Under the pieces are notes generated by a model. It was not told the DNA's origin, did not search any database, and worked only from the letters and a program-made list of their open reading frames with translations. Both the position numbers and the translations under genes were made by a program. A DNA stretch of 64,000 nucleotides from Pseudoduganella umbonata (GTDB taxonomy: Bacteria; Pseudomonadota; Gammaproteobacteria; Burkholderiales; Burkholderiaceae_D): contig NZ_JACHXS010000004.1 in assembly GCF_014192225.1 (NCBI RefSeq), forward strand, positions 124,001-188,000, written 5' to 3'. Positions 8,928 through 18,667 of the stretch are shown here, piece after piece (position 1 is the first letter of the stretch; each line of letters begins with the position of its first letter).

Positions 8928-9537
8928 AGTCTACGGTACGGCGCTGCTGCTCGCCGCATGCGCCACCCCAGCTTTGCCCGCAGCGCTGGTCGTCGGACCA
9001 CACTACGCGATCGACGAACCGGACATGCTGGCATGGATCGAACGCCGCCTGGCCGCCCAGCAGGCCAGCGGCGCGCTCGCCGCGAAGGTCGACGCCGCGG
9101 TTTCGCGTGCGAAAACCACGCTGGAAAATCCGGCGCCGGTTGCCGGTATCACACGCGCAAAAACATCGCGTACGGCCTACTTTGATCCGACGTACACGGC
9201 ACCGCGAACCATTGCCTCGCCCGCTGGAACGATCCTGATTGCGGCAGGCATGAAGATCAACCCGCTGACGACGGTCTCGCTCAGCCGTCCACTCATCTTC
9301 TTCGACGCGCGCGATCGCGACCAGGTTGCGTTTGCACAGCGGTACCTCGACAGCCGAGAAGGTCTCGCCCGCCCCGTCCTGGTCGGCGGCAGCTACGTCG
9401 ACCTGATGCACCGCTGGCGCATCCCCGTGTATTTCGACCAGCAGGGTGCCCTGGTAAAACGGCTCGGCATCCGTCATGTCCCCGCCATCGTCGCCCAGGA
9501 TGGGCTGAGGTTGAGAATCGATGAAATCGCCCTGTAA
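8914..9537 (+). CDS. traW: TraW, periplasmic pilus assembly protein
   Basis: 207 residues with a signal peptide ending near ALPA. The conserved TraW region includes INPLTTVSLSRPLIFFDARD and the end VYFDQQGALVKRLGIRHVPAIVAQDG. TraW works with TraU and TrbC in the periplasm in F-type pilus assembly. It overlaps both neighbours (14 and 17 bases), consistent with a coupled operon. Confidence 0.92.
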   Translation: MSCFKVYGTALLLAACATPALPAALVVGPHYAIDEPDMLAWIERRLAAQQASGALAAKVDAAVSRAKTTLENPAPVAGITRAKTSRTAYFDPTYTAPRTIASPAGTILIAAGMKINPLTTVSLSRPLIFFDARDRDQVAFAQRYLDSREGLARPVLVGGSYVDLMHRWRIPVYFDQQGALVKRLGIRHVPAIVAQDGLRLRIDEIAL

Positions 9538-10576
9538 ACCCACCGCAGCAGCTTTAGCACTGGCACTGGCAATCGCGTCAACGCCAGGCCTTGCCCAGGA
9601 CCTGCCGACCGGCACGGTCACCTGCCACGGCCGGACCATGAACCCGATGTCGGATATTTGCTGGTCGTGCATCTTCCCGCTGACGATCGGCAGCATGCCC
9701 ATCCTGCCGATGGGCCAGGAGGACATCGAGAACGTCGGCTCGCCCATCTGCAACTGCGGACCGCCACCCTACGGCAAGATCGGTGTCAGCATCGGCTTCT
9801 GGGAACCTGCGCGCCAGGTCGACGTTACCCGTACTCCGTGGTGCTTCCCGTCGCTGGGCGGCAAGGTGATCGGCGGCGGCAGCGACGTACCCGTGCCGGG
9901 AGTTGGCTATGGTTTAAAGGGACGGCGCGGCTCGAACGGCTCGTTCTACCAGGCGCACTGGTACATCAATCCGGTGCTGTACTGGCTGGAAATGCTGTCG
10001 GAAACCAGCTGCCTGGAACAGAAAGGATTCGATCTCGCCTATGTGACGGAGCTCGATCCCAGCTGGAACGATGACGAACTGTCCGCCATCCTGTCGCCCG
10101 ACGCCACGCTGTTTGCCAATCCGGCCGCGCAGGCGGCCTGTGCCGCCGATTGCGTCGCCGCCACCGCCGGCTTCCCGATCGCGGCCATGCAATGGTGCGG
10201 CGGCTGCCAGGGTTCGATGTACCCCCTGAACGGCCACGTGCAGGCGCACGTCAGCGGTCCCCAGGCATCGTCTTTGATCCTGCAGCGCTACGCCATGAAG
10301 CTGCACCGCGAGTTCCTGGCATTCGCCGGCAACGGTATCCCGGGCTGGTGCGGCATGTATCCGATGCCGGTACTGGACAAGCGCATCTACAAGTACTCGA
10401 TGCTGTATCCCAGCGCCCAGGGCCAAGGCGTCGACGGGCGCTGCTGCCAGCCGCTGGGCCGCACCACGCACCTGTGGGCCGCCGGCAAGGAATATCCGGT
10501 CCAGGGCGAGGATTTTGTCTACATGCTGTACCGCAAGCGCAACTGCTGCGAGCGCATCTATGGGTGGGTCAAATGA
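9521..10576 (+). CDS. traU: TraU, periplasmic pilus assembly protein
   Basis: 351 residues. A signal peptide ends near GLAQ, followed by a Cys-rich mature protein. MSDICWSCIFPLTIG, the GWCGMYPMPVLDKRIYKYSM region and the C-terminal CCERIYGW are near-diagnostic of TraU. TraU is required for DNA transfer and contributes to pilus assembly; its many disulfides make it a plausible client of the DsbC-like protein encoded upstream. The stop overlaps the trbC start as ATGA. Confidence 0.95.
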   Translation: MKSPCKPTAAALALALAIASTPGLAQDLPTGTVTCHGRTMNPMSDICWSCIFPLTIGSMPILPMGQEDIENVGSPICNCGPPPYGKIGVSIGFWEPARQVDVTRTPWCFPSLGGKVIGGGSDVPVPGVGYGLKGRRGSNGSFYQAHWYINPVLYWLEMLSETSCLEQKGFDLAYVTELDPSWNDDELSAILSPDATLFANPAAQAACAADCVAATAGFPIAAMQWCGGCQGSMYPLNGHVQAHVSGPQASSLILQRYAMKLHREFLAFAGNGIPGWCGMYPMPVLDKRIYKYSMLYPSAQGQGVDGRCCQPLGRTTHLWAAGKEYPVQGEDFVYMLYRKRNCCERIYGWVK

Positions 10577-11244
10577 AGCGCACAGCAAAAGCAGAGCGGC
10601 ACCGCCGCCCATGGCGCCAAGCCCAACGCATGGCCATCGCAATCCTTGCGACAGTGGCGATGGCAGCCGCCGCCTCGCCGGGACAGCAGGCCGGCGCCAT
10701 TCATCACGGCCCCGCACCAAGTGACGCCACCATCGATGTGCTCCAACAGGCGGAACAGCTGGCGAAAGGCGCAATGGCGGTCGGCAGCCCGGCAAGCCAA
10801 CCCACCGAACCCGACGGCGTACCGTCAGCGCCACTACCAACCTCCGCGAGGCTGTATGTGTTCGTGTCGTTTTCCATGCCCCCGGCGTCGCTACGCCAGC
10901 TTGCCAGCCAGGCGGCGAAGGCCGGCGTACCGCTCGTCCTGCGCGGCATGGTGGAGGAATCGCTGTCGGCGACGGCGCGCCGGACGGCGCAACTGATCGA
11001 GACGGCGCCAGGCGCCAGCGTGGAAATCGATCCCGGCCCCTTCCGGCGCTTCGGCATCACGCGCGTCCCGGCCTACCTGATCGCAGCACCGGCGCCGGCT
11101 TGCAAGAACGCGTGCGTGCCCGAGGATGCCGGACCGGTCATCGTCGGCGACGTGACGCTGTACTATGCCCTGGAACGGCTGGCGCAGGGAGCATCGGCGC
11201 CCCTGGCCCAGTATTACCTGGACCGGCTGAGGAGAAAACCGTGA
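10573..11244 (+). CDS. trbC: TrbC-like periplasmic assembly protein
   Basis: 223 residues from the ATG at 10573, which overlaps the traU stop; a longer frame upstream lies inside traU and is ignored. A basic start and hydrophobic stretch act as signal sequence. The thioredoxin-like TrbC domain contains LYVFVSFSMPPASLRQLA, IDPGPFRRFGITRVPAYL and VIVGDVTLYYALERLA, all typical of F-type TrbC. In this family it partners TraW. The stop overlaps the next start as GTGA. Confidence 0.9.
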   Translation: MKRTAKAERHRRPWRQAQRMAIAILATVAMAAAASPGQQAGAIHHGPAPSDATIDVLQQAEQLAKGAMAVGSPASQPTEPDGVPSAPLPTSARLYVFVSFSMPPASLRQLASQAAKAGVPLVLRGMVEESLSATARRTAQLIETAPGASVEIDPGPFRRFGITRVPAYLIAAPAPACKNACVPEDAGPVIVGDVTLYYALERLAQGASAPLAQYYLDRLRRKP

Positions 11245-12215
11245 GCGTCCTGCCCGTAGCGTTGACGCTCTGCTGCCTGTCCGTTCCCGCAACAGGACAA
11301 ACCACGCAAGGCGAAGCATTCAACCAAGGTAAGGCCTACCGCGATGAAAACGGTCATGCCGTTGGCGCCATCCGGACCGACACCGCGGCTGCCGTGCCTG
11401 GGCGCGACGCCACCAGCGAGGGAACGTTGCAGGACCTGTACGGGACCCCGCTGCCGCAGGCCGGGGAAGCGAAAGTTGCCGACTGCGCGACACAGGCGCC
11501 GGTCAGCGACGCTTACGCCAACCAGGGATGCGCCACGATCAACTATCTCCACCGCAATCCGGAGCAGCGCCCGCGCACCACCGTCGACCGGTCGGAACCT
11601 GCCATTGCCACCGGCGCGACCGTGCGCAGCGCGCCCAGGGCGTTCACAGGGGACCAGCCGGGCCTGAGCGGCACCTACACAGCCTGCGTCGACCGCACGA
11701 CCCGCACGCCGTTGCAGCACCAGACCGAACGCTGCCTGGTTGGCCATGCCGTCACGCAGGGCAGCTGCCATCGCCGCCTGATGCTGACCTATACCTGGCA
11801 GGGCTACGCCAGCCAGCCGGGCGCGGAACTCGCATACGCCCGCTGCAAAGGCGGCACCGTACGGGGCGACAAGCTATCTCTTCCCGTCACCACCAGCTAC
11901 CGCGAACGGCAGGTATCGTGCGCCGACCAGGGGCACGGCACCGGCACCGAACGCCTGATTCTTCACACCGACTGTCTCGGTGCCGAGCGAGCCCATGGCT
12001 ACGACGCCAGGCAGTGCAGTGCACCACCCGATCCAGGCTACGCCGATCCACCACGCACGATCGCGCAGTGCACAGCGATGCCCCGCACCGCGGAACACTG
12101 CTTCAAGCCGTCCGGCGACTACACGGGCACCGCCGACGTCCCGGTCTTCGAGGATCACTGGGACGATTCCGACTGCGGTGCATTCGATGCCGCGCGCGGT
12201 GCCATCACCAACTGA
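11241..12215 (+). CDS. TraN-like protein, N-terminal part encoded separately
   Basis: 324 residues from a GTG at 11241 that overlaps the trbC stop and follows GAGGAG at 11229-11234. A signal peptide ends near ATGQ. The mature part has many Cys residues (DCATQAPV, GCATINYLHRNPEQ, RCLVGHAV, GSCHRRLML, SDCGAFDAARG) and resembles the N-terminal portion of F-type mating-pair stabilisation protein TraN. It ends at a real stop 34 bases before the next gene, which has its own ribosome binding site and signal peptide. TraN is usually one protein. It could instead be a distinct Cys-rich partner; identity is inferred from position. Confidence 0.65.
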   Translation: MSVLPVALTLCCLSVPATGQTTQGEAFNQGKAYRDENGHAVGAIRTDTAAAVPGRDATSEGTLQDLYGTPLPQAGEAKVADCATQAPVSDAYANQGCATINYLHRNPEQRPRTTVDRSEPAIATGATVRSAPRAFTGDQPGLSGTYTACVDRTTRTPLQHQTERCLVGHAVTQGSCHRRLMLTYTWQGYASQPGAELAYARCKGGTVRGDKLSLPVTTSYRERQVSCADQGHGTGTERLILHTDCLGAERAHGYDARQCSAPPDPGYADPPRTIAQCTAMPRTAEHCFKPSGDYTGTADVPVFEDHWDDSDCGAFDAARGAITN

Positions 12216-12249
12216 CCACGAACCACCGCTTTGCGACAGGAGGCCAGCC

Positions 12250-13374
12250 ATGCGGCTGTCGATTGCTTTTTGGATGCTGATGGCAACGGCCAGCGCAGCC
12301 GCCGATGCCAACAACCGTACGAACACCGCCACCGGTTTTCAGCGCGTGTGCGCGGAAACCCAGACCCAGTGTACGGATGGACCGCGCGTGCAGGAGATCG
12401 ACGGCATGCGGATTACCCGCAGTTGCTGGCAACGCACCACGCAGTACGGGTGCGTCGAACCCAACGCCAGCGATACCTGCCAGGCGCCACGCGAGCGCGG
12501 CTGCCGTGAAGTCGGCGCGCAGTGCCAGGAATATGCCACGGTAGACGGCACGACGCTGTGCATGACCGAGCAGCGCGAACACGTTTGCCCGACGGGCGGC
12601 GGAGAGACCTCGACCGTGACCGACTGCGCCGGCCAGCAGTACTGCATCGACGGCAACTGCTTCGACACCGGCACGGCGCCGGACGGTGACTTCAAGAAAG
12701 CCGTCAGCGCGCTGGAGATGGCACGGGAGGCTGGTGTGTACCTCGACCAGGACAACCTGCGCATCTTTCGCGGCGAGGACCGGCGCTGCGCCAAGACCGT
12801 TGCGCGCAACTGCTGCAAGAGCGCCCGCAGCAATGTCGATAAGTTGTCGAACCGCGCTGTGCAGGGCGGCAGCCCGCATACCTACGACGTACTGTCCGGC
12901 TCTGGCGTACCGTCCACGCTGGCGGCCGGCATCGATCCACTGGGCTACGCGCTGGAGGCGTCACGCGACACCGTCGCCGAGATGCTCCAGTGCGACAAAG
13001 AGGAAGTGCTAACGGCACTACGGCGCCGCAAAGGTCTCTGCCACCACGTAGGCGAGTACTGTTCGAAAAAAATCCGGCTAGGCCTGGCCAGCATCTGCAT
13101 CGAACATAAGGAAACCCACTGCTGCTTCAACAGCAAGATCGCGCGGCTGATTGCCGAGGCCGCCCGCGAGCAGTTACCGGGCCTCGACTGGGGCACGCCA
13201 AAGGCGCCAGCCTGCCAGGGTATCTCGGTGGAACAGTTCCAGCAGCTGGACCTGTCCCGCATCGATTTCCGCGAGATTTACGACGACATCCGCCCGGCCA
13301 CCGCTTCTGCCGACGCCGGGCAGCGATACCACTACCCGCGCTCCTACTTCGACCTTCGCCAGGACAAGCCATGA
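12250..13374 (+). CDS. traN: TraN, C-terminal part, with its own signal peptide
   Basis: 374 residues starting at an ATG preceded by CAGGAGG. A signal peptide (about 1-18, ending ASAAA) leads into a very Cys-rich protein. The late motifs CHHVGEYCSKKIRLGLASIC and ETHCCFNSKIARLI are hallmarks of the TraN C-terminus. TraN is the outer-membrane protein that stabilises donor-recipient contacts. Its short length is explained because the N-terminal-like region is a separate gene just upstream. It overlaps traF by 4 bases. Confidence 0.85.
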   Translation: MRLSIAFWMLMATASAAADANNRTNTATGFQRVCAETQTQCTDGPRVQEIDGMRITRSCWQRTTQYGCVEPNASDTCQAPRERGCREVGAQCQEYATVDGTTLCMTEQREHVCPTGGGETSTVTDCAGQQYCIDGNCFDTGTAPDGDFKKAVSALEMAREAGVYLDQDNLRIFRGEDRRCAKTVARNCCKSARSNVDKLSNRAVQGGSPHTYDVLSGSGVPSTLAAGIDPLGYALEASRDTVAEMLQCDKEEVLTALRRRKGLCHHVGEYCSKKIRLGLASICIEHKETHCCFNSKIARLIAEAAREQLPGLDWGTPKAPACQGISVEQFQQLDLSRIDFREIYDDIRPATASADAGQRYHYPRSYFDLRQDKP

Positions 13375-14138
13375 AACGCTATTTGCTGTTACTGCTCGGT
13401 GCACTGTGCGGCATTGTCAGCGCCGAGGAACGTTCCACGTATTGGTCACGCTCGACTTGGGACGATCCCGAGCGCGGCTTCCTGTGGTACGCCACACCCC
13501 GCCAGCCGGTAGCGCCACCCGAGACGTTACGCCCCATGACCGAGATGAGCAACAAGGAGCTGGGTGAAGCGATCGAACGCCTGCTCAACATCGCCGTCGA
13601 ACAGCAGACCCCTGAGACCGTCCGCAGCTACCTGCTTGCCCAGCAATACGCCATGAACAGGGCAAGTCGCTTCTCCGACGTGTTCCGGCGCACCGTCTGG
13701 GCCTCGCCGGAACTGGACTACAGCCTGCGCGGCCGGCCCGCCAACGCCCTGGCCGTGGCGGCCTACGATGCGCAGCGGGTGCAGGCGCGCAACGGCACCT
13801 CCGCCGCGCTGGCCGCTACTCACGGCCTGTTCTTCTTTTTCAAGGGCGACTGCAGCTATTGCCATCAGCTGGCGCCGGTACTGAACATGTACCAGCGCGC
13901 TTACGGCGTCGAGGTGTTCCCGGTCTCGCTGGACGGCGGCACACTGCCCGAATTCCCCAATGCCCGGCGCGACAACGGCTCCGCCCGGAAACTGCAGGTC
14001 AACGCCGTGCCCGCCCTGTTCCTGGCTGACAAACGCAGTGGAGCCATCCAGCCGATCGGCTATGGCCTGATGTCGCTGGAGGATATCGTCACCCGCGTGC
14101 ATACGCTGACGCGGACCCAACCTGGCGAGGAGTACTGA
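13371..14138 (+). CDS. traF: TraF, thioredoxin-fold pilus assembly protein
   Basis: 255 residues with a signal peptide ending near IVSA. The N-terminal region WWDD-like (DDPERGFLWY) and MSNKELGEAIERLLNIAV segment match F-type TraF. The C-terminal thioredoxin fold carries CSYC at residues 161-164 (KGDCSYCHQLAPVL); F TraF itself lacks the Cys pair, whereas many relatives retain it. Redox activity with the DsbC-like protein upstream is plausible. One base separates it from traH. Confidence 0.9.
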   Translation: MKRYLLLLLGALCGIVSAEERSTYWSRSTWDDPERGFLWYATPRQPVAPPETLRPMTEMSNKELGEAIERLLNIAVEQQTPETVRSYLLAQQYAMNRASRFSDVFRRTVWASPELDYSLRGRPANALAVAAYDAQRVQARNGTSAALAATHGLFFFFKGDCSYCHQLAPVLNMYQRAYGVEVFPVSLDGGTLPEFPNARRDNGSARKLQVNAVPALFLADKRSGAIQPIGYGLMSLEDIVTRVHTLTRTQPGEEY

Positions 14139-14139
14139 C

Positions 14140-15537
14140 ATGCGCCGTATTCCCGCCCCTCACGCAATAGCGATGGCCCTCGTCGTCGCCCTGCCCGCCC
14201 ATGCCGGCGACGGCGGCATGCAGCAGCTGTTCGACGACATCGGCGCCTATGGCAATGCCACCGGCCCGGGCGCCTACCGCGCCCAGGGCGTCAACATCCT
14301 GTCGGGCGGTAGCCTGTTCATGCGCGTGCCGCAACGCAACCAGCCGATCGCGCAGATGCAGCTGCCCAGCCTGCGCCTGGGCTGTGGCGGCATCGACCTG
14401 TACGCCGGATCGTTCTCGTTCATCTCCAAGGACGCGCTGGTCAGCTTGATGAAAAACATCGGTTCCAGCGCCGTCGCGTATGCCTTCAAACTTGCCCTGG
14501 ACTCGATCTCGCCGCAGATCAACAAGACGCTGACGGAACTGCAGCAGGTCGCGCAGGACATGAACGCCATGAACATCAATTCCTGCGAAGCCAGCGAGGC
14601 GCTGGCCCGCGGCATGACGGGCGACTGGCAGCGCACCGCGCAGTACTTCGCCAAGGTCGCCGGTCCCGTGACCGGCATGTTCAGCGACCACAGCGAAGCG
14701 CGCGCCGCCACCCAGGCCGACAACGCCAAGGTCAACCAGGTGGTCAATGCCGTCAGCGATCCGGCACAGAAAGCGTATCTCCAGCCGGGCAATGTCGGCT
14801 GGCGCGCCCTCGACAAGCTTGCCGGCCTGGACGTGGACGACCGCCAGTTACTGATGTCGCTATCCGGTACCGTCGTCATCCCGCGCGAGCAGCCTGCCGA
14901 CGTCGCTCCCGCCTACTATCCGCCGAAAGCGATCACGGTACAGCAATTCATCCGCGGCAACCAGGACGGCAAGCTGCCCGTCTACACGTGCACGGACGGT
15001 ACGGGCGCAGACGCCTGCTTGCAGCTTGCCGACGGCGAGTTGGCGACCACCCCGTTCGCCAAAAAGGTGGGAGCCAAGCTGCAGGCGATCGCGGCGAAAT
15101 TCCGCAACAACGAGCGGCTGACTAGCGACGAGATTTCGTTCATCAACGTCACGGCCCTGCCGGTTTACAAGGCCCTGGCCGTGTCGACCGCGCTGCCGAA
15201 TGTCGGCCTCGACGCCGTCTGGATCGGCAAGTACGCCGACCTGATCGCGGCGGAGTACGCCTACCAGTACATCATCCTCGCCACCCAGCAGTTGCGCCAC
15301 GCTTACTCGCAGGCCGCTGCCGCCGCCCCCGCCCCCGCGCAGGACGAACTGCGGCACATGATTGCCAGTGTCGACCGCGTGCGGACCGATGCGCGCGAAG
15401 AACTGCGCACCGCCTATGGCAAGGCCGAGTCGGCGATGCGGATCGCCGACGAAATCCTCTTCATGGAACGCACGCTGATGGCGAACCTACCCGCAAACCT
15501 GGCCGGCAACCTCCGCTTCGCCGCCGGAGGGCGCTGA
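14140..15537 (+). CDS. traH: TraH, pilus assembly protein
   Basis: 465 residues. A signal peptide ends near AHAGD. GGMQQLFDDIGAYGNATGPGAY and GGSLFMRVPQRN at the N-terminus, then LRLGCGGIDLYAGSFSFIS, are conserved TraH blocks. TraH is a periplasmic, outer-membrane-associated protein needed for pilus assembly. The C-terminal third is helical and Ala-rich, with possible coiled coil near residues 375-440. It directly abuts traG. Confidence 0.95.
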   Translation: MRRIPAPHAIAMALVVALPAHAGDGGMQQLFDDIGAYGNATGPGAYRAQGVNILSGGSLFMRVPQRNQPIAQMQLPSLRLGCGGIDLYAGSFSFISKDALVSLMKNIGSSAVAYAFKLALDSISPQINKTLTELQQVAQDMNAMNINSCEASEALARGMTGDWQRTAQYFAKVAGPVTGMFSDHSEARAATQADNAKVNQVVNAVSDPAQKAYLQPGNVGWRALDKLAGLDVDDRQLLMSLSGTVVIPREQPADVAPAYYPPKAITVQQFIRGNQDGKLPVYTCTDGTGADACLQLADGELATTPFAKKVGAKLQAIAAKFRNNERLTSDEISFINVTALPVYKALAVSTALPNVGLDAVWIGKYADLIAAEYAYQYIILATQQLRHAYSQAAAAAPAPAQDELRHMIASVDRVRTDAREELRTAYGKAESAMRIADEILFMERTLMANLPANLAGNLRFAAGGR

Positions 15538-15538
15538 C

Positions 15539-18373
15539 ATGGGCGACACCATCACCGTCCTCGCTTACTTCAACGCTGCGGAACGCGCCGACCTGTACAA
15601 CGCAATCGCGGCGCTCACGGCCAGCGGCACGTTCAAGGACATGCTGCGCACCGTCACGATGGTGGCTTTTATCGCGATGCTGTTCGGGCTGGCATTCCGG
15701 CGCGACCAGGACCCCATGGAGTTCATCCGCTGGATCATCGTCGTCACGGCTTTCCAATCCCTGCTGGTCGTTCCCAAAGTGACAGTCTCAGTGGTGGACC
15801 GCACCGGCGGCGCAGCGCCGGTCGTGATCGACAACGTGCCCCTCGTGCTTGCCTACCTGAACTCACTCACATCGAGGGCGGGCGATGCGCTGACCCGTGG
15901 TGCGGAAACCGTCATGGCCCTGCCGGACGACCTGCTGTTCCAGAAGCGCGGGCTGATGTTCGGCGGCGCCGTCTTCGTCGACACACTGCAAGCGGCGCCG
16001 GTCTCGGCGACCTTCCGCGACGACCTGACACGCTTTGTCAACAACTGCACCTATTACGACATCTTGAGCGGCCGCATCAGCCCCGACACGCTGACCACCA
16101 GCGCGGACATCTGGAACACCATGGCCACGACGTCGAACGCACTGAACACCCCCATCACCGGTTCCGAGGCAGGCTCCATGCCCTGCAAGGATGCCTACGC
16201 GAATCTGAACGGCCGGTGGAAAGACGAAATCGCCAGCCTGGCCAGGGCGCGCGGCCGGATCCTGAACCCGGCCGCCATCGACAATACCGTTGCTGCGACG
16301 TTGCTGACATCGCAGATCGCCAGCAGCTACGCGGCACTCGCCGGCATGTCCGTCGATGCGGTCGCCGCGCTGCGCCAGAACATGGCGCTCAACGCCGTAC
16401 GCGACTCGCAGATGATCGCCGCACAGCGGCTGGATTCCAGCAGCGCCGCCATCGTCGGTGCAACCCAGGCGCAGACGGAGATGACGGCCAACCTGCAATA
16501 CATGGCCATGGCGCGAGTTGCCGAGCGGGCCACGCCGCGCATGCGCAACGTCATCGAGATCATCTGCGATTTCGTCTTCCCGATGGTCGTCTGCCTGCTG
16601 ATCCTCGCCATCGACCAGATGGGCAAGATCCTCAAGACCTACGCCATGACACTGGCGTGGGTGCAGCTGATTCCACCACTGTATGCGGTGCTCAACTTCA
16701 TTATGGTCCGGTCCGGAAAACCGACACTGGTCGGCATCGCCAGCAGCGCCGACGGAACGCCCGCCGTCAATCTGCAAAACATCGCCCAGTTGAGCCAGCA
16801 GGGTCTCTCCGACATGGCCATTGCCGGCTACATGAGCCTGTTCATCCCCGTCATCGCCTGGGGCCTGGTAAAGACCGGCGAAGTCGGCGGTGCCGCCCTC
16901 TTCAGCGCCATGAATGGCCCCGCCTTCGGGGCCGGCGGCAGCGCCGCCAGCGGCATGGCAACCGGCAATCTCAGCCAGGGCAACGTCAGCCTCGACACCA
17001 CCAGCGCCAATACTGTCAATGCGCACCACTACGACGTTGCGCCATCCGTTGCATCCGGCTACATCCGCTCCAGCACGGCCGCCGGCACGGCGATCTCCGG
17101 CCCCGACGGCACCTTCCGCTACCAGGCCAACCAGAGCAGCCTGGGCTTCACCGCCAACTTCGGCCAGAAGATCGGCAACGCCCTGACCCAAGAAGCATCG
17201 AATCGTCAGGAAAAGGCAAAACGCGAGAGCACCACCGCGAGCGATCTTCGCAGTACGGCCCTCACGGAACGCATGGGCATCACCAAAGCGTATACCGACG
17301 AACACGGTACCAATAACACCGACGAAATTGCCAAGTCCAGCCGGGCGACGAAAACCCTCTCGCAACTGCAGCAGATTGCGGAGACCGTCAATGACAAGCT
17401 GGGACTTGCCAGCAGCTCTGACATTGGGAGAAAGATTGTCGGCACTCTGGCGACAGGCGCGTCCATCGACTTCAGCAAGATTCTTGGCGCCAAACTCGGG
17501 ATCGACACTAGTAGACTGGATGAGGCCGGGAAGAGAAAGGCGTTGGAAGCGGTAACAGATTTCGCCAAGGCTCAATTACAGTCCCGAGGTATCACCATCG
17601 ACGATGCACTGAGTGATGACTTCAGAAGAAGTGACGTGTTCCACTGGGGCGCGCAGCACCGGTCGGAATCGGTCAATGGTTCGGAAGCCTCCCTGGCGAA
17701 ATCGCGTCAGCATGAGGCTGCTGCCGAGCAGGCGAAGTCCGAAGCCGAGACCCTGTCACGGCAGGCCAGTGTCGTCACCGATCACTGGGTGCATTCGTCG
17801 ATGAACTACGAAGGGTATATCGCTTCCCGGCTGCAACAGGATGGGCGGCTTGGCCTGTTCAGCAGCCTGTACCAGACGCATCCCGAGAAGGCCGCGGAAG
17901 TCGCCGCAGGATATCTGGCCGAAACGAATTTCGACGTCCTGCCAACCCTGCCCCCGGTCACAACAGACATCAAACAACTGTCGACGTTCGCCGGCATAGC
18001 AGCGGCAACAGGTATGCACCAAGCCCGCACGACGCCTGCATCGGCGGAATCGATCGATCAACTCCACGAGCAGTATAAGGGCGAGATACGCCAGCGAGGG
18101 TACAAGGAGGTGAACGTGATCACCAACCCGCTCACCGCTCCCGTGTCAGACGCCCTAGAGAGCGTCCAGAAGCGCATGGAGCAGAACCAACAGCAACTAG
18201 GAGGCGAGATCCATGCAGGCAAGGCCCGCGTAAAGCCCTTACTGGACCGTAAGAATCTTGTTCCAAAAGGGGAAGCACCTGAACAGGCAGAGCCAGGATC
18301 CGTCGCCGAACACCAGGACAGGCTCCACAAGGAATTCTTCAAGCCCGGGCAGAAGAAATCAAAAGACGAGTGA
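15539..18373 (+). CDS. traG: TraG, mating-pair stabilisation and assembly protein
   Basis: 944 residues, similar to F TraG. The N-terminal third has several membrane segments (about 38-52, 60-85, 340-365, 375-395, 425-445), as in the TraG N-domain needed for pilus assembly. The C-terminal half is a long hydrophilic periplasmic region rich in Ser, Ala and Gln with helical stretches near 700-760; in the family it takes part in mating-pair stabilisation. It is the last gene of the plus-strand transfer operon and converges on the traI block. Confidence 0.93.
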   Translation: MGDTITVLAYFNAAERADLYNAIAALTASGTFKDMLRTVTMVAFIAMLFGLAFRRDQDPMEFIRWIIVVTAFQSLLVVPKVTVSVVDRTGGAAPVVIDNVPLVLAYLNSLTSRAGDALTRGAETVMALPDDLLFQKRGLMFGGAVFVDTLQAAPVSATFRDDLTRFVNNCTYYDILSGRISPDTLTTSADIWNTMATTSNALNTPITGSEAGSMPCKDAYANLNGRWKDEIASLARARGRILNPAAIDNTVAATLLTSQIASSYAALAGMSVDAVAALRQNMALNAVRDSQMIAAQRLDSSSAAIVGATQAQTEMTANLQYMAMARVAERATPRMRNVIEIICDFVFPMVVCLLILAIDQMGKILKTYAMTLAWVQLIPPLYAVLNFIMVRSGKPTLVGIASSADGTPAVNLQNIAQLSQQGLSDMAIAGYMSLFIPVIAWGLVKTGEVGGAALFSAMNGPAFGAGGSAASGMATGNLSQGNVSLDTTSANTVNAHHYDVAPSVASGYIRSSTAAGTAISGPDGTFRYQANQSSLGFTANFGQKIGNALTQEASNRQEKAKRESTTASDLRSTALTERMGITKAYTDEHGTNNTDEIAKSSRATKTLSQLQQIAETVNDKLGLASSSDIGRKIVGTLATGASIDFSKILGAKLGIDTSRLDEAGKRKALEAVTDFAKAQLQSRGITIDDALSDDFRRSDVFHWGAQHRSESVNGSEASLAKSRQHEAAAEQAKSEAETLSRQASVVTDHWVHSSMNYEGYIASRLQQDGRLGLFSSLYQTHPEKAAEVAAGYLAETNFDVLPTLPPVTTDIKQLSTFAGIAAATGMHQARTTPASAESIDQLHEQYKGEIRQRGYKEVNVITNPLTAPVSDALESVQKRMEQNQQQLGGEIHAGKARVKPLLDRKNLVPKGEAPEQAEPGSVAEHQDRLHKEFFKPGQKKSKDE

Positions 18374-18388
18374 TCACGCTGCAACTGC

Positions 18389-18616
18389 TTACTTGTGCCA
18401 GTGATCGAAGATGCTGTTATAGACAGACCATCGGGGCGAGCTTGGATGCGAGAGTGGGCTGAATTCATGTCCTCTGGTTTCGCCGACACGCGATCGTGTC
18501 GCCCAGCCGCGAGCCCATTGGCCGAGCCAGCTATCCCGCACACGCGGCTCACGTTCGATCAGTTCCTTGGCCAGCAAGTCCGCCTGGTCAGTGCTCATTT
18601 TCGGTACGGTGTCCAT
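18389..18616 (-). CDS. Small protein of unknown function downstream of traI
   Basis: 75 residues from an ATG at 18616 preceded by GGAAGG at a good distance; a TTG-initiated form starting at 18631 is also open. It lies 51 bases after the traI stop on the same strand, so it may be the last gene of the trwA-traD-traI operon. It is hydrophilic, with a helix-like start (ADLLAKELIERE) and Trp/Ser-rich tail, and no membrane segment or known motif is seen. An opposing 86-codon frame covers the same DNA but has no comparable ribosome binding site. Confidence 0.45.
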   Translation of the reverse strand: MDTVPKMSTDQADLLAKELIEREPRVRDSWLGQWARGWATRSRVGETRGHEFSPLSHPSSPRWSVYNSIFDHWHK

Positions 18617-18667
18617 AGCTACCTTCCACAAAGAAACTGGGACAACAGGTCTTGAAAAAAGTTCCCT

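Noticed and set aside
12200..12260. Frameshift or sequencing error breaking a single traN
   Set aside because: The second gene has its own CAGGAGG site, ATG and signal peptide, so separate genes explain the data better.
18395..18655. 86-codon plus-strand frame after traG
   Set aside because: No ribosome binding site; the opposite strand has a frame with a good one.
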